From NCBI GenBank assembly GCA_963965975.1, contig OZ014411.1, positions 15,776,446 to 15,840,445 on the forward strand: a stretch of 64,000 nt of DNA. Direction: 5' to 3'. Shown piece by piece: positions 1 through 13,400 of the stretch; positions within the stretch are counted from its first letter, which is position 1, and the number at the start of each line of letters is the position of its first letter. Made by a program: the position numbers and the translations under genes. The notes beneath the pieces are model-generated. The model saw nothing but the letters and a program-made list of their open reading frames with translations, did no database searches and was not told the DNA's origin. The stretch is from Xestospongia bergquistia. Lineage: Eukaryota > Porifera > Demospongiae > Haplosclerida > Petrosiidae.

Positions 1-479
1 TCTTAATTAACCACAAAACAGATACTTTAACAAGTGAAACTGATACAGTCATATAATAGTTAATTCATCAACATTTTAACATTAGTAATAAATTAAATGC
101 TATCATTATTGTCATATCATTTGTATGCTCACATGATAATCAATTAGTAATGGCATATGTACAATATCTGTTCTCAACAACAATAATGTGTAATAACCGT
201 TTTATAATTGTAAACCATTCTAATTAAGATATACTTTCACAAAGCAAAAAAACAAACAAATGTGTAGCAAATACTAAAGTTACTAAAAGGGTAAAAAAAC
301 ATAAAATCAATGCAAACAATACAATATACTAAATGACACTCTTGTACTACATATTAAATAAAATGAGATTTGAAATTACATTATATAAGACTTTAAGCAT
401 ACATTAATTAACAATAATTGCAATACCATAAATGAGGAAAGAAAAAATAGAGTAAATAAAATGACAACAATGCATTGAA

Positions 480-1080
480 TAAAATTAGAAATTATATTAC
501 AATACATTACATGTAATACATATCATATTACATCACTTTTACATTTTATTATTTAAAGCTTAATTCAGAAGATATGTCATTAGAGCACCATGAGTGTATA
601 AAAATAGGATAGTGTGAACAAAATAACAACAATGCATTAACAAACATTAGAAATTATATTTCATTACATAATACATACCTATTAAAAGAACACATTCAGA
701 TGACAATGTTATTATAGCACCATAAATGTGGAAAAAAACAATAGAGTAAATAAATAACAAGAATGCATATAAAAAATTAGAACTGATATTACATATACCT
801 GGTATTATATTATAAAGGATGCATTCAGATGATAAGTTATTACAGCACCATAAATGTGAAAACAAAAATTAAAAGAGTAAATAAAATGATAAGAATATAA
901 ATTGCAGAAAATAGGAAATTAAATCACACTTAACACCTACTATATTGTAAAGGATGTATTAAGATGACAAAGTATTATAGCACAATAAATATAGCAACAA
1001 AAAAAATAATAGAGTAAATAAATGACAACAACGCATTGAAGAAAATCAGAAGTTATGTTACATTATATCATATTATAAAT
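480..1080. repeat. Diverged copies of the 144-bp intronic satellite
   Basis: About four decayed units share the frame 'cacattcagatgacaa', 'accataaatgtggaaa', 'acaacaatgcatt' and 'attatattacatta'. They lie in the intron downstream of the class A exon at 1368. Bases 1-480 hold the same kind of AT-rich intron sequence with no recognisable unit. Confidence 0.7.
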
Positions 1081-1367
1081 TTGAATGGAACAACAAAATA
1101 AACTACTTAAATGACAACATTGTTTTACTTTCAGTTAAAGCTTATGCAAAGATGTTGGGCTATATATATTGTTATGCTTTACTTTTTTTACATAAATCTA
1201 CATAAATCATAAGAGGTGTACCTAGTGTTTGGTCTACTACTATTGTAGTAAATATATAGATATTAGTCTTGAATTATTATAATATCTATGTTACGTTTAG
1301 TTAATTTGTTCACAGATGCAGATTAAGATTTAGAGAAAAACATACTCATTGTCATGATCTGAATTAC

Positions 1368-1466
1368 CTTAGTGATAACATTGATATCAGCTCCATGGGT
1401 GACAAGTACTTCAACAATGTCTGTATGTCCTTCATAACTTGCATAATGAAGGGCTGCCCAGCCTTC
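1368..1466 (-). CDS. Gene 1 ankyrin exon (class A), last one in the window
   Basis: 99 bp, phase 0. The repeat has 'GWAALHYASYEGHTD' and 'GADINVITK'. One residue differs from gene 2 exon 37848-37946 (T for N before 'HGAD'). The next exon should be a class B repeat to the left of base 1. Confidence 0.9.
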
Positions 1467-4400
1467 CTATTATAGAAACAAACAAACAATCAACTATTAG
1501 ACTGCTAACACAATACAATAACACTACAAACATATAAATACTCCCAAAATATCTAAATAGTTAAATCTCTACAATTTATCAAGATATATCAAACTACACT
1601 CATGCACTGTCTTCATGTAAGTCATTTGTGAATTCATTACAAATCAATCTTTATTTTTTTTAAGGTCAAGATGGTTTTAAGTACATATAGTGCATTGTAA
1701 GGGCTTGAAATATGAGAATAAGACACACAGATATAATCTTTACAATATAGTTAAGTAAACACTTCAGCAGCTGATAAGAAATATACCATGTAACTCTTAA
1801 TAGCACTTTACTTATCAACTATTGTCATGACTCTCTCAGTACATTTTGCACATTTTCACTATAATAACCAACATTACCTGACTAATTATCACAAGCTATA
1901 GCTTACTAATAGTCTACATATTGAAAACAAACAAGGGCATTTTTAAATATGACTTGTTAACAATACCATTAGCATACCAAGTAGAGCTGACAAATATGCT
2001 GGTATTGTAATGATACTGAACATTAAAATGCTCAATTATGTGTAAATTTATAAATCCAAATTACCACTTGATAAGCCTTTTAGTACAAAACCATTACAAA
2101 TTTATATTCTTTCTTTACAAAAATATTAAGCTAACCAAGTATTGTTTCATATGACATTGATTGTTATATTATGTGAGCACTTAAATTAATTGTTAACAAA
2201 CTGATGAAATTGTGATTATTATCATTGTTTGGTGTCCAATAGGAAAATTGATTAAAGCATATTTATCAAATTTACAATTTTTTATAGTAATATAAAAATG
2301 TTTTGTATCCCATTCCATTTCTGGTATTCATTTAATTCGAACTTTATTACAACAGTAATGTAATTGATGACTGTATTATAAGAAAAATTATTTGCACATT
2401 ATCTTCAGATACAGAGGGTTAGTAATGCAAGATATGCAATGAACACTTACTGCATTAACAATGTCTAGATTAGCTCCTTTCTTGGTTAAAATCAAAACAA
2501 CATCTTTGTATCCCATTTTTGTTGCTATGATAACTGCTGTAGATCCCGCCTAAATATATAATAATCTCATAACCCCTAGCCAATGAACTACAATAATAAC
2601 TTACACACTATCTATAGTAACATTTTTTATTACTTATTACATGAGTACACTAGTAACATTACAAACGTAAACAACATTAAGAAGTTAAACAAACCACACT
2701 CAACAACTCTTACAATAGTGTCATCAATATTAATAACACTCTTGTGTACATAAATATACACAGTCATTACTTCAGAACAGACACACTTTTGCGCAATTAT
2801 CAGAGTAACAACTAATGAAAAGTTGACCTTTAACAGTAGTCTGATCATAAAAGAATTATTTATTTCTTAGTAGCACACAGGAAGAAACTATAGTGTTCCT
2901 TAAAAACACTCTCTTAAAAATAAATTCAACAAATAGTTCCTTTATCATAATGTTAGAATATACGTTAGAAAATACACAACACTTAATATTACATAAAAAA
3001 GAACATATTCAGATGACAAGTATCACAACAATGAAAATGTGAATAAACTACAGATTTTAAAACAATAATATTATTTCAATAAAACTTGTTATGCTACATT
3101 ATATGATACTTACTAGCTGTTATGTTGTAAAAGACACATATGGCAGTTATTACATGACCAAAATGTGAAAACGAAAGAAAAGATTAAAGACAATGATAAA
3201 AATGCATTGAATTAAAATTAGTAATTATATTACATTATATTATGCTTACTTGCTATTACATTGCAAATGACACATTCAGATAAGAAGATATTACAAAACC
3301 ATAGATTTGGAAACAGGAAATAATAGAGTAAAAATGATAACAATGAATTAAATAAATTTAGAAATTATGTGACATTAAATAACATTTATCAACTAATATA
3401 TTTTAGAGGAAAGTTCAGATCACAAGATTTTACAGCAACATGAATTAGGGAAAAAGTTTTTGGAGTAAGCAAAATGAGAACAATACATTAAATAAAATTA
3501 GAAAGTAAATTACATTTTATCACACATTCTACTATGTATTTATGCATTCAGGTGACAAGTCAATACAGCACCATTAATGTGTAATCCAAAAAAAATAGTA
3601 TTACATTATATTACACTTACCTGTTATTATATTATAAAAGGAACATTCAGATGACAAGTTATTATAGCAACAAGAGTGTGAAAGAAAACAATCAAGTGAA
3701 CAAAGTAAGATCAATGCATTAAACCAAATAAGAAAGTATATTTTAGCACACTTACCCACTATTACATTGCAGAGGACACATTCAGAAGCACAGCACAACA
3801 AATGTGGAAACAATAGAGTAAAAGACAATGCATAGAAAATAATTATAAATTAGATTGCATTATGTCGTATGAATGTCCTGTTATTTAATTACCCATTCAG
3901 ATGACATTTTATTACAGTGCCAATTGTGTAAACAAAAACAATGGAGTGAGAAAAATAATAAAAACTCATTCAAGAAAATTAGAAATTATATTATATTATA
4001 TTACTTATCCACTATTATGCATTATGTATTAAAGGACATTCTGATGACAAATTATGACAGCACCACAGTTGTGGAAACAAAAACTGTGTAAACAAAATGA
4101 CAACAACATAAAAAAGTAGAAATTAAATTATATTACACCACCTCTTATTTAAGGATGCATTGAAGAAAATTAGAAAATATAGTATATTATATTTAAATGC
4201 TATTACATTTAGATTATGTAGAAAAATTAAAGAGTAAACAAATGACAACAATGCATTGAAGAAAATTGGAACTTATGTTACATTATTTCACACTTATTTC
4301 TATGATAATGTTATGGACACATTCATATGACAACTTATTACAGCACCAGAAATGCAGAAACAAAAAAATAATAGAATACAAAAAATGACAACAATATGTT

Positions 4401-7400
4401 GAATAAAAATAGAAATTACATTAAGTTATATCATAATAATCTGCTATTATATGGTAAATGAAGCATTTAGATGACTAAGTTATTATAGCAATAGAAATGT
4501 GGAGACCAAAAAAGCAAACAAAACAAAAAAATAACAATGGATTGAGCAAAATCTGAAATTATATTAGATTTTGTTATGCTTACAATCTATTATATTGAAA
4601 AGTATACATTTGGAGGACCAGTTATAACAATACAAGAAATGTGTAAAAAATAAATAAAGAAAACAAAGTGATAACAATGCATCAAATTAAATTAGAAATT
4701 GTATTACAATATATAACACTTACTTCATACTTGAATTATATTACAGAGTTAAGGACACATTCAGATGACAAATTATTGTACCATAAACAATAATGAAAGG
4801 CAAAAATATTAAAATAGATACAATCACAACAATGCATTGAATAAAATTAAAATTATATTACATTATGTCAAACTTACAGACTATTGTAATGTTATAGGTA
4901 ACATCCAGATGATAAGTTATTGTACCATAAACAATAATGAAAGGCAAAAATATTAAAATAGATACAATCACAACAATGTATTGAATAAAATTAAAATTAT
5001 ATTACATTATGTCAAACTTACCGACTATTGTAATGTTAAAGGAAACATCCAGATGACAAGTTATTGTACCATAAACAATAATGAAAGCCAAAAAGATTAA
5101 AATAGATACAATCACAACAATGTATTGAATAAAATTAAAATTATATTACATTATGTCAAACTTACAGACTATTGTAATGTTAAAGGAAACATCCAGATGA
5201 CAAGTTATTGTACCATAAAGAATAATGAAAGCCAAAAGATTAAAATAGATACAATCACAACAATGTATTGAATAAAATTAAAATTACATCACATTATGTC
5301 AAACTTACCGGCTATTGTAATGTTAAAGGAAACATCCAGATGACAAGTTATTGTACCATAAACAATAATAAAAGCCAAAAAGATTAAAATAGATACAATC
5401 ACAACAATGTATTGAGTAAAATTAAAATTATATTACATTATGTCAAACTTACATACTATTGTAATGTTAAAGGAAACATCCAGATGACAAGTTATTGTAC
5501 CATAAACAATAATGAAAGCCAAAAAGATTAAAATAGATAAAATTACAACAATGTATTGAGTAAAATTAAAATTATATTACATTATGTCAAACTTACTGAC
5601 TATTGTAATGTTAAAGGAAACATCCAGATGACAAGTTATTGTATCATAAACAATAATGAAAGACAAAAAGATTAAAATAGATAAAATTACAACGATGTAT
5701 TGAGTAAAATTAAAATTATATTACATTATGTCAAACTTACAATCTATTGTAATGTTAAAGGAAACATCCAGATGACAAGTTATTGTACCATAAACAATAA
5801 TGAAAGATTAAAATGGATACAATCACAATAATGCATTAAATAAAATTAAAATTAGATTACATTATGTCAAATTTACCGGCTATTGTAATGTTAAAGGAAA
5901 CATCCAGATGACAAGTTATTGTATCATAAACAATAATAAAAGCCAAAAAGATTAAAATAGATACAATCACAACAATGTATTGAGTAAAATTAAAATTATA
6001 TTACATTATGTCAAACTTACATACTATTGTAATGTTGAAGGAAACATCCAGATGACAAGTTATTGTACCATAAACAATAACGTAAGCCAAAAAGATTAAA
6101 ATGGATAAAATTACAACAATGTATTGAGTAAAATTAAAATTATATTACATTATGTCAAACTTACTGACTATTGTAATGTTAAATGAAACATCCAGATGAC
6201 AAGTTATTGTACCATAAACAATAATAAAAGCCAAAAAGATTAAAATAGATACAATCACAACAATGTATTGTTGAATAAAATTAAAATTACATTACATTAT
6301 GTCAAACTTACAATCTATTGTAATGTTAAAGGAAACATCCAGATGACAAGTTATTGTACCATAAAGAAAATTAAAGACGAAAAGATTAAAATAGATACAA
6401 TCACAAAATTGCAATGAATAAAATTAAAATTACATTACATTATGTCAAACTTACCGACTATTGTAATGTTAAAGGAAACATCCAGATGACAGGTTATTGT
6501 ACCATAAACAATAATGAAAACAAAAGATATTAAAATAGATACACTTACTTCATACTTGTATTAGATTATAGAGTTAAGGACACATCCAGATGACAAGTTA
6601 TTGTATCATAAACAATAATGAAAGCAAAAAAGATTAAAATAGATACAATCACAACAATGTATTGAGTAAAATTAAAATTATATTACATTATGTCAAACTT
6701 ACAGACTATTGTAATGTTAAAGGAAACATCCAGATGACAAGTTATTGTATCATAAACAATAATGAAAGCCAAAAAGATTAAAATAGATACAATCACAAAA
6801 TTGCATTGAATAAAATTAAAATTGTATTACATTATGTCAAACTTACATACTATTGTAATGTTAAAGGAAACATCCAGATGACAAGTTATTGTACCATAAA
6901 CAATAATGAAAGCCATAAAGTTTAAAATAGATACAATCACAACAATGTATTGAATAAAATTAAAATTACATTACATTATGTCAAACTTACAAACTATTGT
7001 AATGTTAAAGGAAACATTCAGATGACAAGTTATTGTACCATAAACAATAATGAAAGCCAAAAAGTTTAAAATAGATACAATCACAACAATGTATTGAATA
7101 AAATTAAAATTATGTTACATTATGTCAAACTTACAACCTATTGTAATGTTAAAGGAAACATCCAGATGACAAGTTATTGTACCATAAACAATAATGAAAG
7201 CCAAAAAGATTAAAATAGATACAATCACATCAATGTATTGAATAAAATTAAAGTTACATAACATTATGTCAAACTTACAGGCTATTGTAATGTTAAAAGA
7301 AACATCCAGATGACAAGTTATTGTATCATAAACAATAAAAAAAGCCAAAAAGATTAAAATAGATACAATCACAACAATGTATTGAGTAAAATTAAAATTA

Positions 7401-10400
7401 TATTACATTATGTCAAACTTACAGACTATTGTAATGTTAAAGGAAACATCCAGATGACAAGTTATTGTATCATAAACAATAATGAAAGCCAAAAAGATTA
7501 AAATAGATACAATCACAAAATTGCATTGAATAAAATTAAAATTGTATTACATTATGTCAAACTTACATACTATTGTAATGTTAAAGGAAACATCCAGATG
7601 ACAAGTTATTGTACCATAAACAATAATGAAAGCCATAAAGTTTAAAATAGATACAATCACAACAATGTATTGAATAAAATTAAAATTACATTACATTATG
7701 TCAAACTTACAAACTATTGTAATGTTAAAGGAAACATTCAGATGACAAGTTATTGTACCATAAACAATAATGAAAGCCAAAAAGTTTAAAATAGATACAA
7801 TCACAACAATGTATTGAATAAAATTAAAATTATGTTACATTATGTCAAACTTACAACCTATTGTAATGTTAAAGGAAACATCCAGATGACAAGTTATTGT
7901 ACCATAAACAATAATGAAAGCCAAAAAGATTAAAATAGATACAATCACATCAATGTATTGAATAAAATTAAAGTTACATAACATTATGTCAAACTTACAG
8001 GCTATTGTAATGTTAAAAGAAACATCCAGATGACAAGTTATTGTATCATAAACAATAAAAAAAGCCAAAAAGATTAAAATAGATACAATCACAACAATGC
8101 ATTGAATAAAATTAAAATTATATTACATTATGTCAAACTCACCGACTATTGTAATGTTAAAGGAAACATCCAGATGACAAGTTATTGTACCATAAAGAAT
8201 AATGAAAGACAAAAAGATTAAAATAGATACAATCACAACAATGTATTGAGTAAAATTAAAATTATATTACATTATGTCAAACTTACATACTATTGTAATG
8301 TTAAAGGAAACATCCAGATGACAAGTTATTGTACCATAAACAATAATGAAAGCCAAAAAGATTAAAATAGATAAAATTACAACAATGTATTGAGTAAAAT
8401 TAAAATTATATTACATTATGTCAAACTTACTGACTATTGTAATGTTAAAGGAAACATCCAGATGACAAGTTATTGTATCATAAACAATAATGAAAGACAA
8501 AAAGATTAAAATAGATAAAATTACAACGATGTATTGAGTAAAATTAAAATTATATTACATTATGTCAAACTTACAATCTATTGTAATGTTAAAGGAAACA
8601 TTCAGATGACAAGTTATTGTACCATAAACAATAATGAAAGATTAAAATGGATACAATCACAATAATGCATTAAATAAAATTAAAATTAGATTACATTATG
8701 TCAAATTTACCGGCTATTGTAATGTTAAAGGAAACATCCAGATGACAAGTTATTGTACCATAAACAATAATGAAAGCCAAAAAGATTAAAATAGATACAA
8801 TCACAACAATGTATTGAATAAAATTAAAATTATATTACATTATGTCAAACTTACCGGCTATTGTAATGTTAAAGGAAACATCCAGATGACAAGTTTTTGT
8901 ACCATAAACAATAATGAACACAATCACAACAATGTATTGAATAAAATTAAAATTATATTACATTATGTCAAACTTACATCCTATTGTAATGTTAAAGGAA
9001 ACATCCAGATGATAAGTTATTGCACCATAAACAATAATGAAAGACAAAAAGATTAAAATAGATACAATCACAGCAATGCATTGAATAAAAATTATATTAC
9101 ATTATGTCAAACTTACCGACTATTGTAATGTTAAAGAAAACATCCAGATGACAAGTTATTGCACCATAAGCAATAATGAAAGCCAAAAAGATTAAAATAG
9201 ATATAATCACAACAATGTATTGAATAAAATTAAAATTACATTACATTATGTCAAACTTACTGACTATTGTAATGTTAAAGGAAACATCCAGATGACAAGT
9301 TATTGTACCATAAACAATGATGAAAGACAAAAAGATTAAAATAGATACAATCACAACAATGTATTGAGTAAAATTAAAATTGTATTACATTATGTCAAAC
9401 TTACTGACTATTGTAATGTTAAAGGAAACATCCAGATGACAAGTTATTGTACCATAAACAATGATGAAAGATAAAAAGATTAAAATAGATACAATCACAA
9501 CAATGTATTGAGTAAAATTAAAATTGTATTACATTATGTCAAACTTACCGGCTATTGTAATGTTAAAGGAAACATTCAGATGACAAGTTATTGTACCATA
9601 AACAATAATGAAAGCCAAAAAGATTAAAATAGATACAATCACAACAATGCATTGAATAAAATTAAAATTATATTACATTATGTCAAACCTACCTCCTATT
9701 ATAGTGTAAAAGGACACATTCAGATGACATGTTGTTACAGTGAAAGCAATTTGAAAGGAAAAGTTTAGAATAAATTAAATTACAACAATGCATTGAATGA
9801 AATTAAAATTATATAAAATTATATCATACCTACCTGCTATTATAGTGTTAAGGACACATTTTGATGACAAGATATGTGAAAGATATGTGAAAAATTATAT
9901 AGTAAACAAAATGACATTGAACAAAACAAGAAAGTGTATTGTAATATAGAACATGTGCTTCCTATTATATTGTATAGAGCCAGTTCAAATGACAAGATCT
10001 TACAGTACCATAAATTTGGAAAGTAAAAATTAATGATAACAATACAATAAATAAATTAATAGTTGTATTACATTATATTACACCAATTTTATTGTAAAAG
10101 ACACATTCAGATGATAAGCAATTATAGCACCATGAAATTGAATACAAAATATAAGTGAGTAGGTAAATGACCATAATGCATGAAATAAAATGATTACATT
10201 ATATCATACTTACCATCTATTATATCATAAAGATCACATTCAGATTATAAGATTTTACAGTGACAAATATGGAAACCAAAAAGAATAGAGTAAACAAAAT
10301 GATAACAATACAATAAATAAAATTAGATTTTACATTACATTATGGGACATTTACTACCTATTGTATTGTAAAGGACACATTCAGATGATAAGTAATAATT

Positions 10401-13400
10401 ATATCAAAATAAAGTTGAATACAAAATATAGTAGAGTAGAGGAAATGACATTAATGCATCAAATAACATTAATAATTATGTTAAATAGATTGCATTTACA
10501 ACCTATTGGATTGTAAAGGACACATCCAGATGATAAGTAATTATATCACCACAATGTTGGGTATAAAATATGATAGAGTAGAGGAAAAGACATTGATGTA
10601 TTGAATACAGTTAAAATCATATTGTGTTACATCACATTTACTGGTATTATATCATGAAGGACACATTCAATGATGACTTATTATAGTATATTTAAAAACA
10701 AAAAAGGTAATCAAAATGACAGTATTACATACGGTTAAAAGATTTCCAAGGATGATAGGTTTATATTTATTATGTTTCATAATGTTTATTTAAATCTTAA
10801 GAAGAGTTTCTAGTGTTTTGGTCTACTAATGCATCCTTGTTAATGTAGTGAAATTAAATATACATTAGAATTGTATCACTATAATATATCTAGTTAATAT
10901 TTGTTTACACATGTAGCTGTAGTCTAGAGTAAAGAACAACTTCATTCTCGTGATCTAAATCACCTTAGTAGCAACATTGATATCTGCTCCATTGTTAACA
11001 AATACTTTAACTATATCTGTATGTCCTTTATAACTTGCATAATGAAGAGCTGTCCATCCTTCCTATTATAGAAACAAACAATCAACTTTTAATTAGACTG
11101 CTAGCATGTTACAATATACTACCAACATACAAAATATTATTTCACTAAAATTTTAATCATTAAAAGATTATTGTCATGGCTTTTTTCTTTTATATCAATG
11201 GAAAATGTTTAGACTTAAAATCACATCATCTATGACAAGTATAAGAAATTTTAGAGATGAGGTTCCACAAAATTTATTTATAAATATGGTACACCATTGT
11301 AGTTATTTCATGGAGGGTGTATACAGAAGCCACAATCAAACACAGACTTGTATATTTATTTATTTTTGAAGAAAAATACAAAATTTAATAAGTTTTGTTT
11401 TATATCATGACTTTGGCTATTATATTTGTGTGAGCATTTGAATTGACTAGTAATAAATTCATAAATTGGGATTGTCATCATATGTTGGTACCCAATATGT
11501 AGGAAAATGGTTAATTCGCAAAATTTTCTGATATTGTAAAAAAATGTTTTCTATCTTGTTCCAAATCTGGTATTATGTTTTTTGCTCTTTGACAACCAAA
11601 CATAGTTAATTTATTTAGTTCAAAAACCCAAACATTCATGTGAGAGCAAGTAATAAAGGAAATTACTTGGAGATAATGAGCATAAACATTTGAATTTCAG
11701 AGTTATAAAATAGATGAGTTGCTCTAGACCATGAACAACATCTTGAAGTTTGTTGTTCTTCCTTAAGAGTCCATTAATTTGAATACTTGAATATGCATAC
11801 CTTCCATAGGAACATGTACAAACAAGTTAGTAGTTTTGTTAATTTTTTTATTTGTTTTTACTTGTGAATTATCCAGTTCATCATAAGTACTACTCTTATC
11901 CTTGCCATTGCTCTCTTTCTTTGTTTTAAAGTCTGATTAATTTTCAAAGACCCTATTAATATTATAGTTGTTCTATGTTGGTAATTTGAAATATTATATT
12001 ATATAAATAAATGGTATGCTGACACAGAAAAAACCATTTAAGGTAGGACACTAGTTATAACTTGTCATCGTTTAGTGACAAAAGTTTGTGACAATAAATT
12101 TTTATGTCAAAAGGTGGGCATGTTGCAAATTTGTCATGTGTCTTCTAATAGACTGTGATTTTTATTGTCCGTTGGTGTCCAAAAAGTAGAAAAATTAGTC
12201 ACTGTACGTGTAATAAAATTACACTTTTTTCCAATATTCAAAAAATGCTTTGGGTCCTCTGGTATTCACTTACTTTCAAAATTTAAAAAAAAAATTTCAA
12301 CATATATTATAACAGCATTATAACTGATGACTATCTTTTAAGAAAAAAGTAGTTACGTTTATCATCAATCAGGGTTTGTAATATAATATATGTACAAGAA
12401 CACTTACCGCATTAACAATCTCTAGATTAGCTCCTTTATTGGTTAAAACTGAAACAACATCTTTGTGTCCTTTTTTTGCTGCTAACATAACTGGAGAATA
12501 TCTCTCCTAAATATATCATAATAACCAAATTAATTTGAGCAATAGCATACATCATTATATTTGCACACTAACTATAGTAACATAGCTTTTTATATGTTAC
12601 ATGAATACACTAGTAACAACATTAAACACACATACAACATTACATAGTATCAATTATATAAACTACTCTCATGCTAAACAAATTGCTCTCAATAACTCAA
12701 AAATGTCATAAATACAAATAACAATCGTAAGTACATAAGCACACATACCCATTACATCACAATAGATATATTTTTGTTCAATTATTAGCATTACATTATA
12801 AAAAACATTATAACCAACAAAAATACTACGTCAAAAACATTTATCAGCTATTAAATTATTACATCAACACAAAGAAAAAAAACAATAGCGCAAGCAAACT
12901 GAAAAGAATGCATAAAATAAGATTAAAAATTACTTAAGTTATATCACACACACACACACAGACCCTATAATATTATAGAGGACACATTCAAGGTGATAAG
13001 GTATTATAGTACCACAATTGTGGAAAAAAACACAGTAAACAAAATGACAACATACGTTAAAAGTAATTAAAATTTATATTACATTATATCACACTTATCA
13101 ACTATTGTATTGTAAACAACAAATTCAGATGAGAGGTTTTTATGGCATCACAATTGTTGAAACAAAAAAGCAGAGTGCATAAAATGACGAAAGACACATT
13201 GAATGAAATTAGAATTATATATTTGTATAGTTACTACCATATGTCTTTGAAGAAGTCTTTGTATAGTTACTATCATTAATTCTATGAAGGTCAAATAGCT
13301 TTAATGCAATGTAATCAATGTTATTAACCCTTATAGCATGCACAAAATGATGTCATAATTAACACAATTTGCAAAACTAAGCTTAATCAATATATCTATC

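Noticed and set aside
7115-8092. 85-codon open frames in the satellite as membrane peptides
   Set aside because: They are identical by a 720-bp duplication and are explained by unit length and AT-rich (Ile/Phe/Val) composition. There is no start context and no independent conservation.
4720-9690. A CRISPR-like array of regularly spaced repeats
   Set aside because: Whole 144-bp units repeat without unique spacers, the DNA is intronic in an animal gene and no cas genes exist.
12947-12960. CA run as a functional element
   Set aside because: Ordinary microsatellite in an intron.
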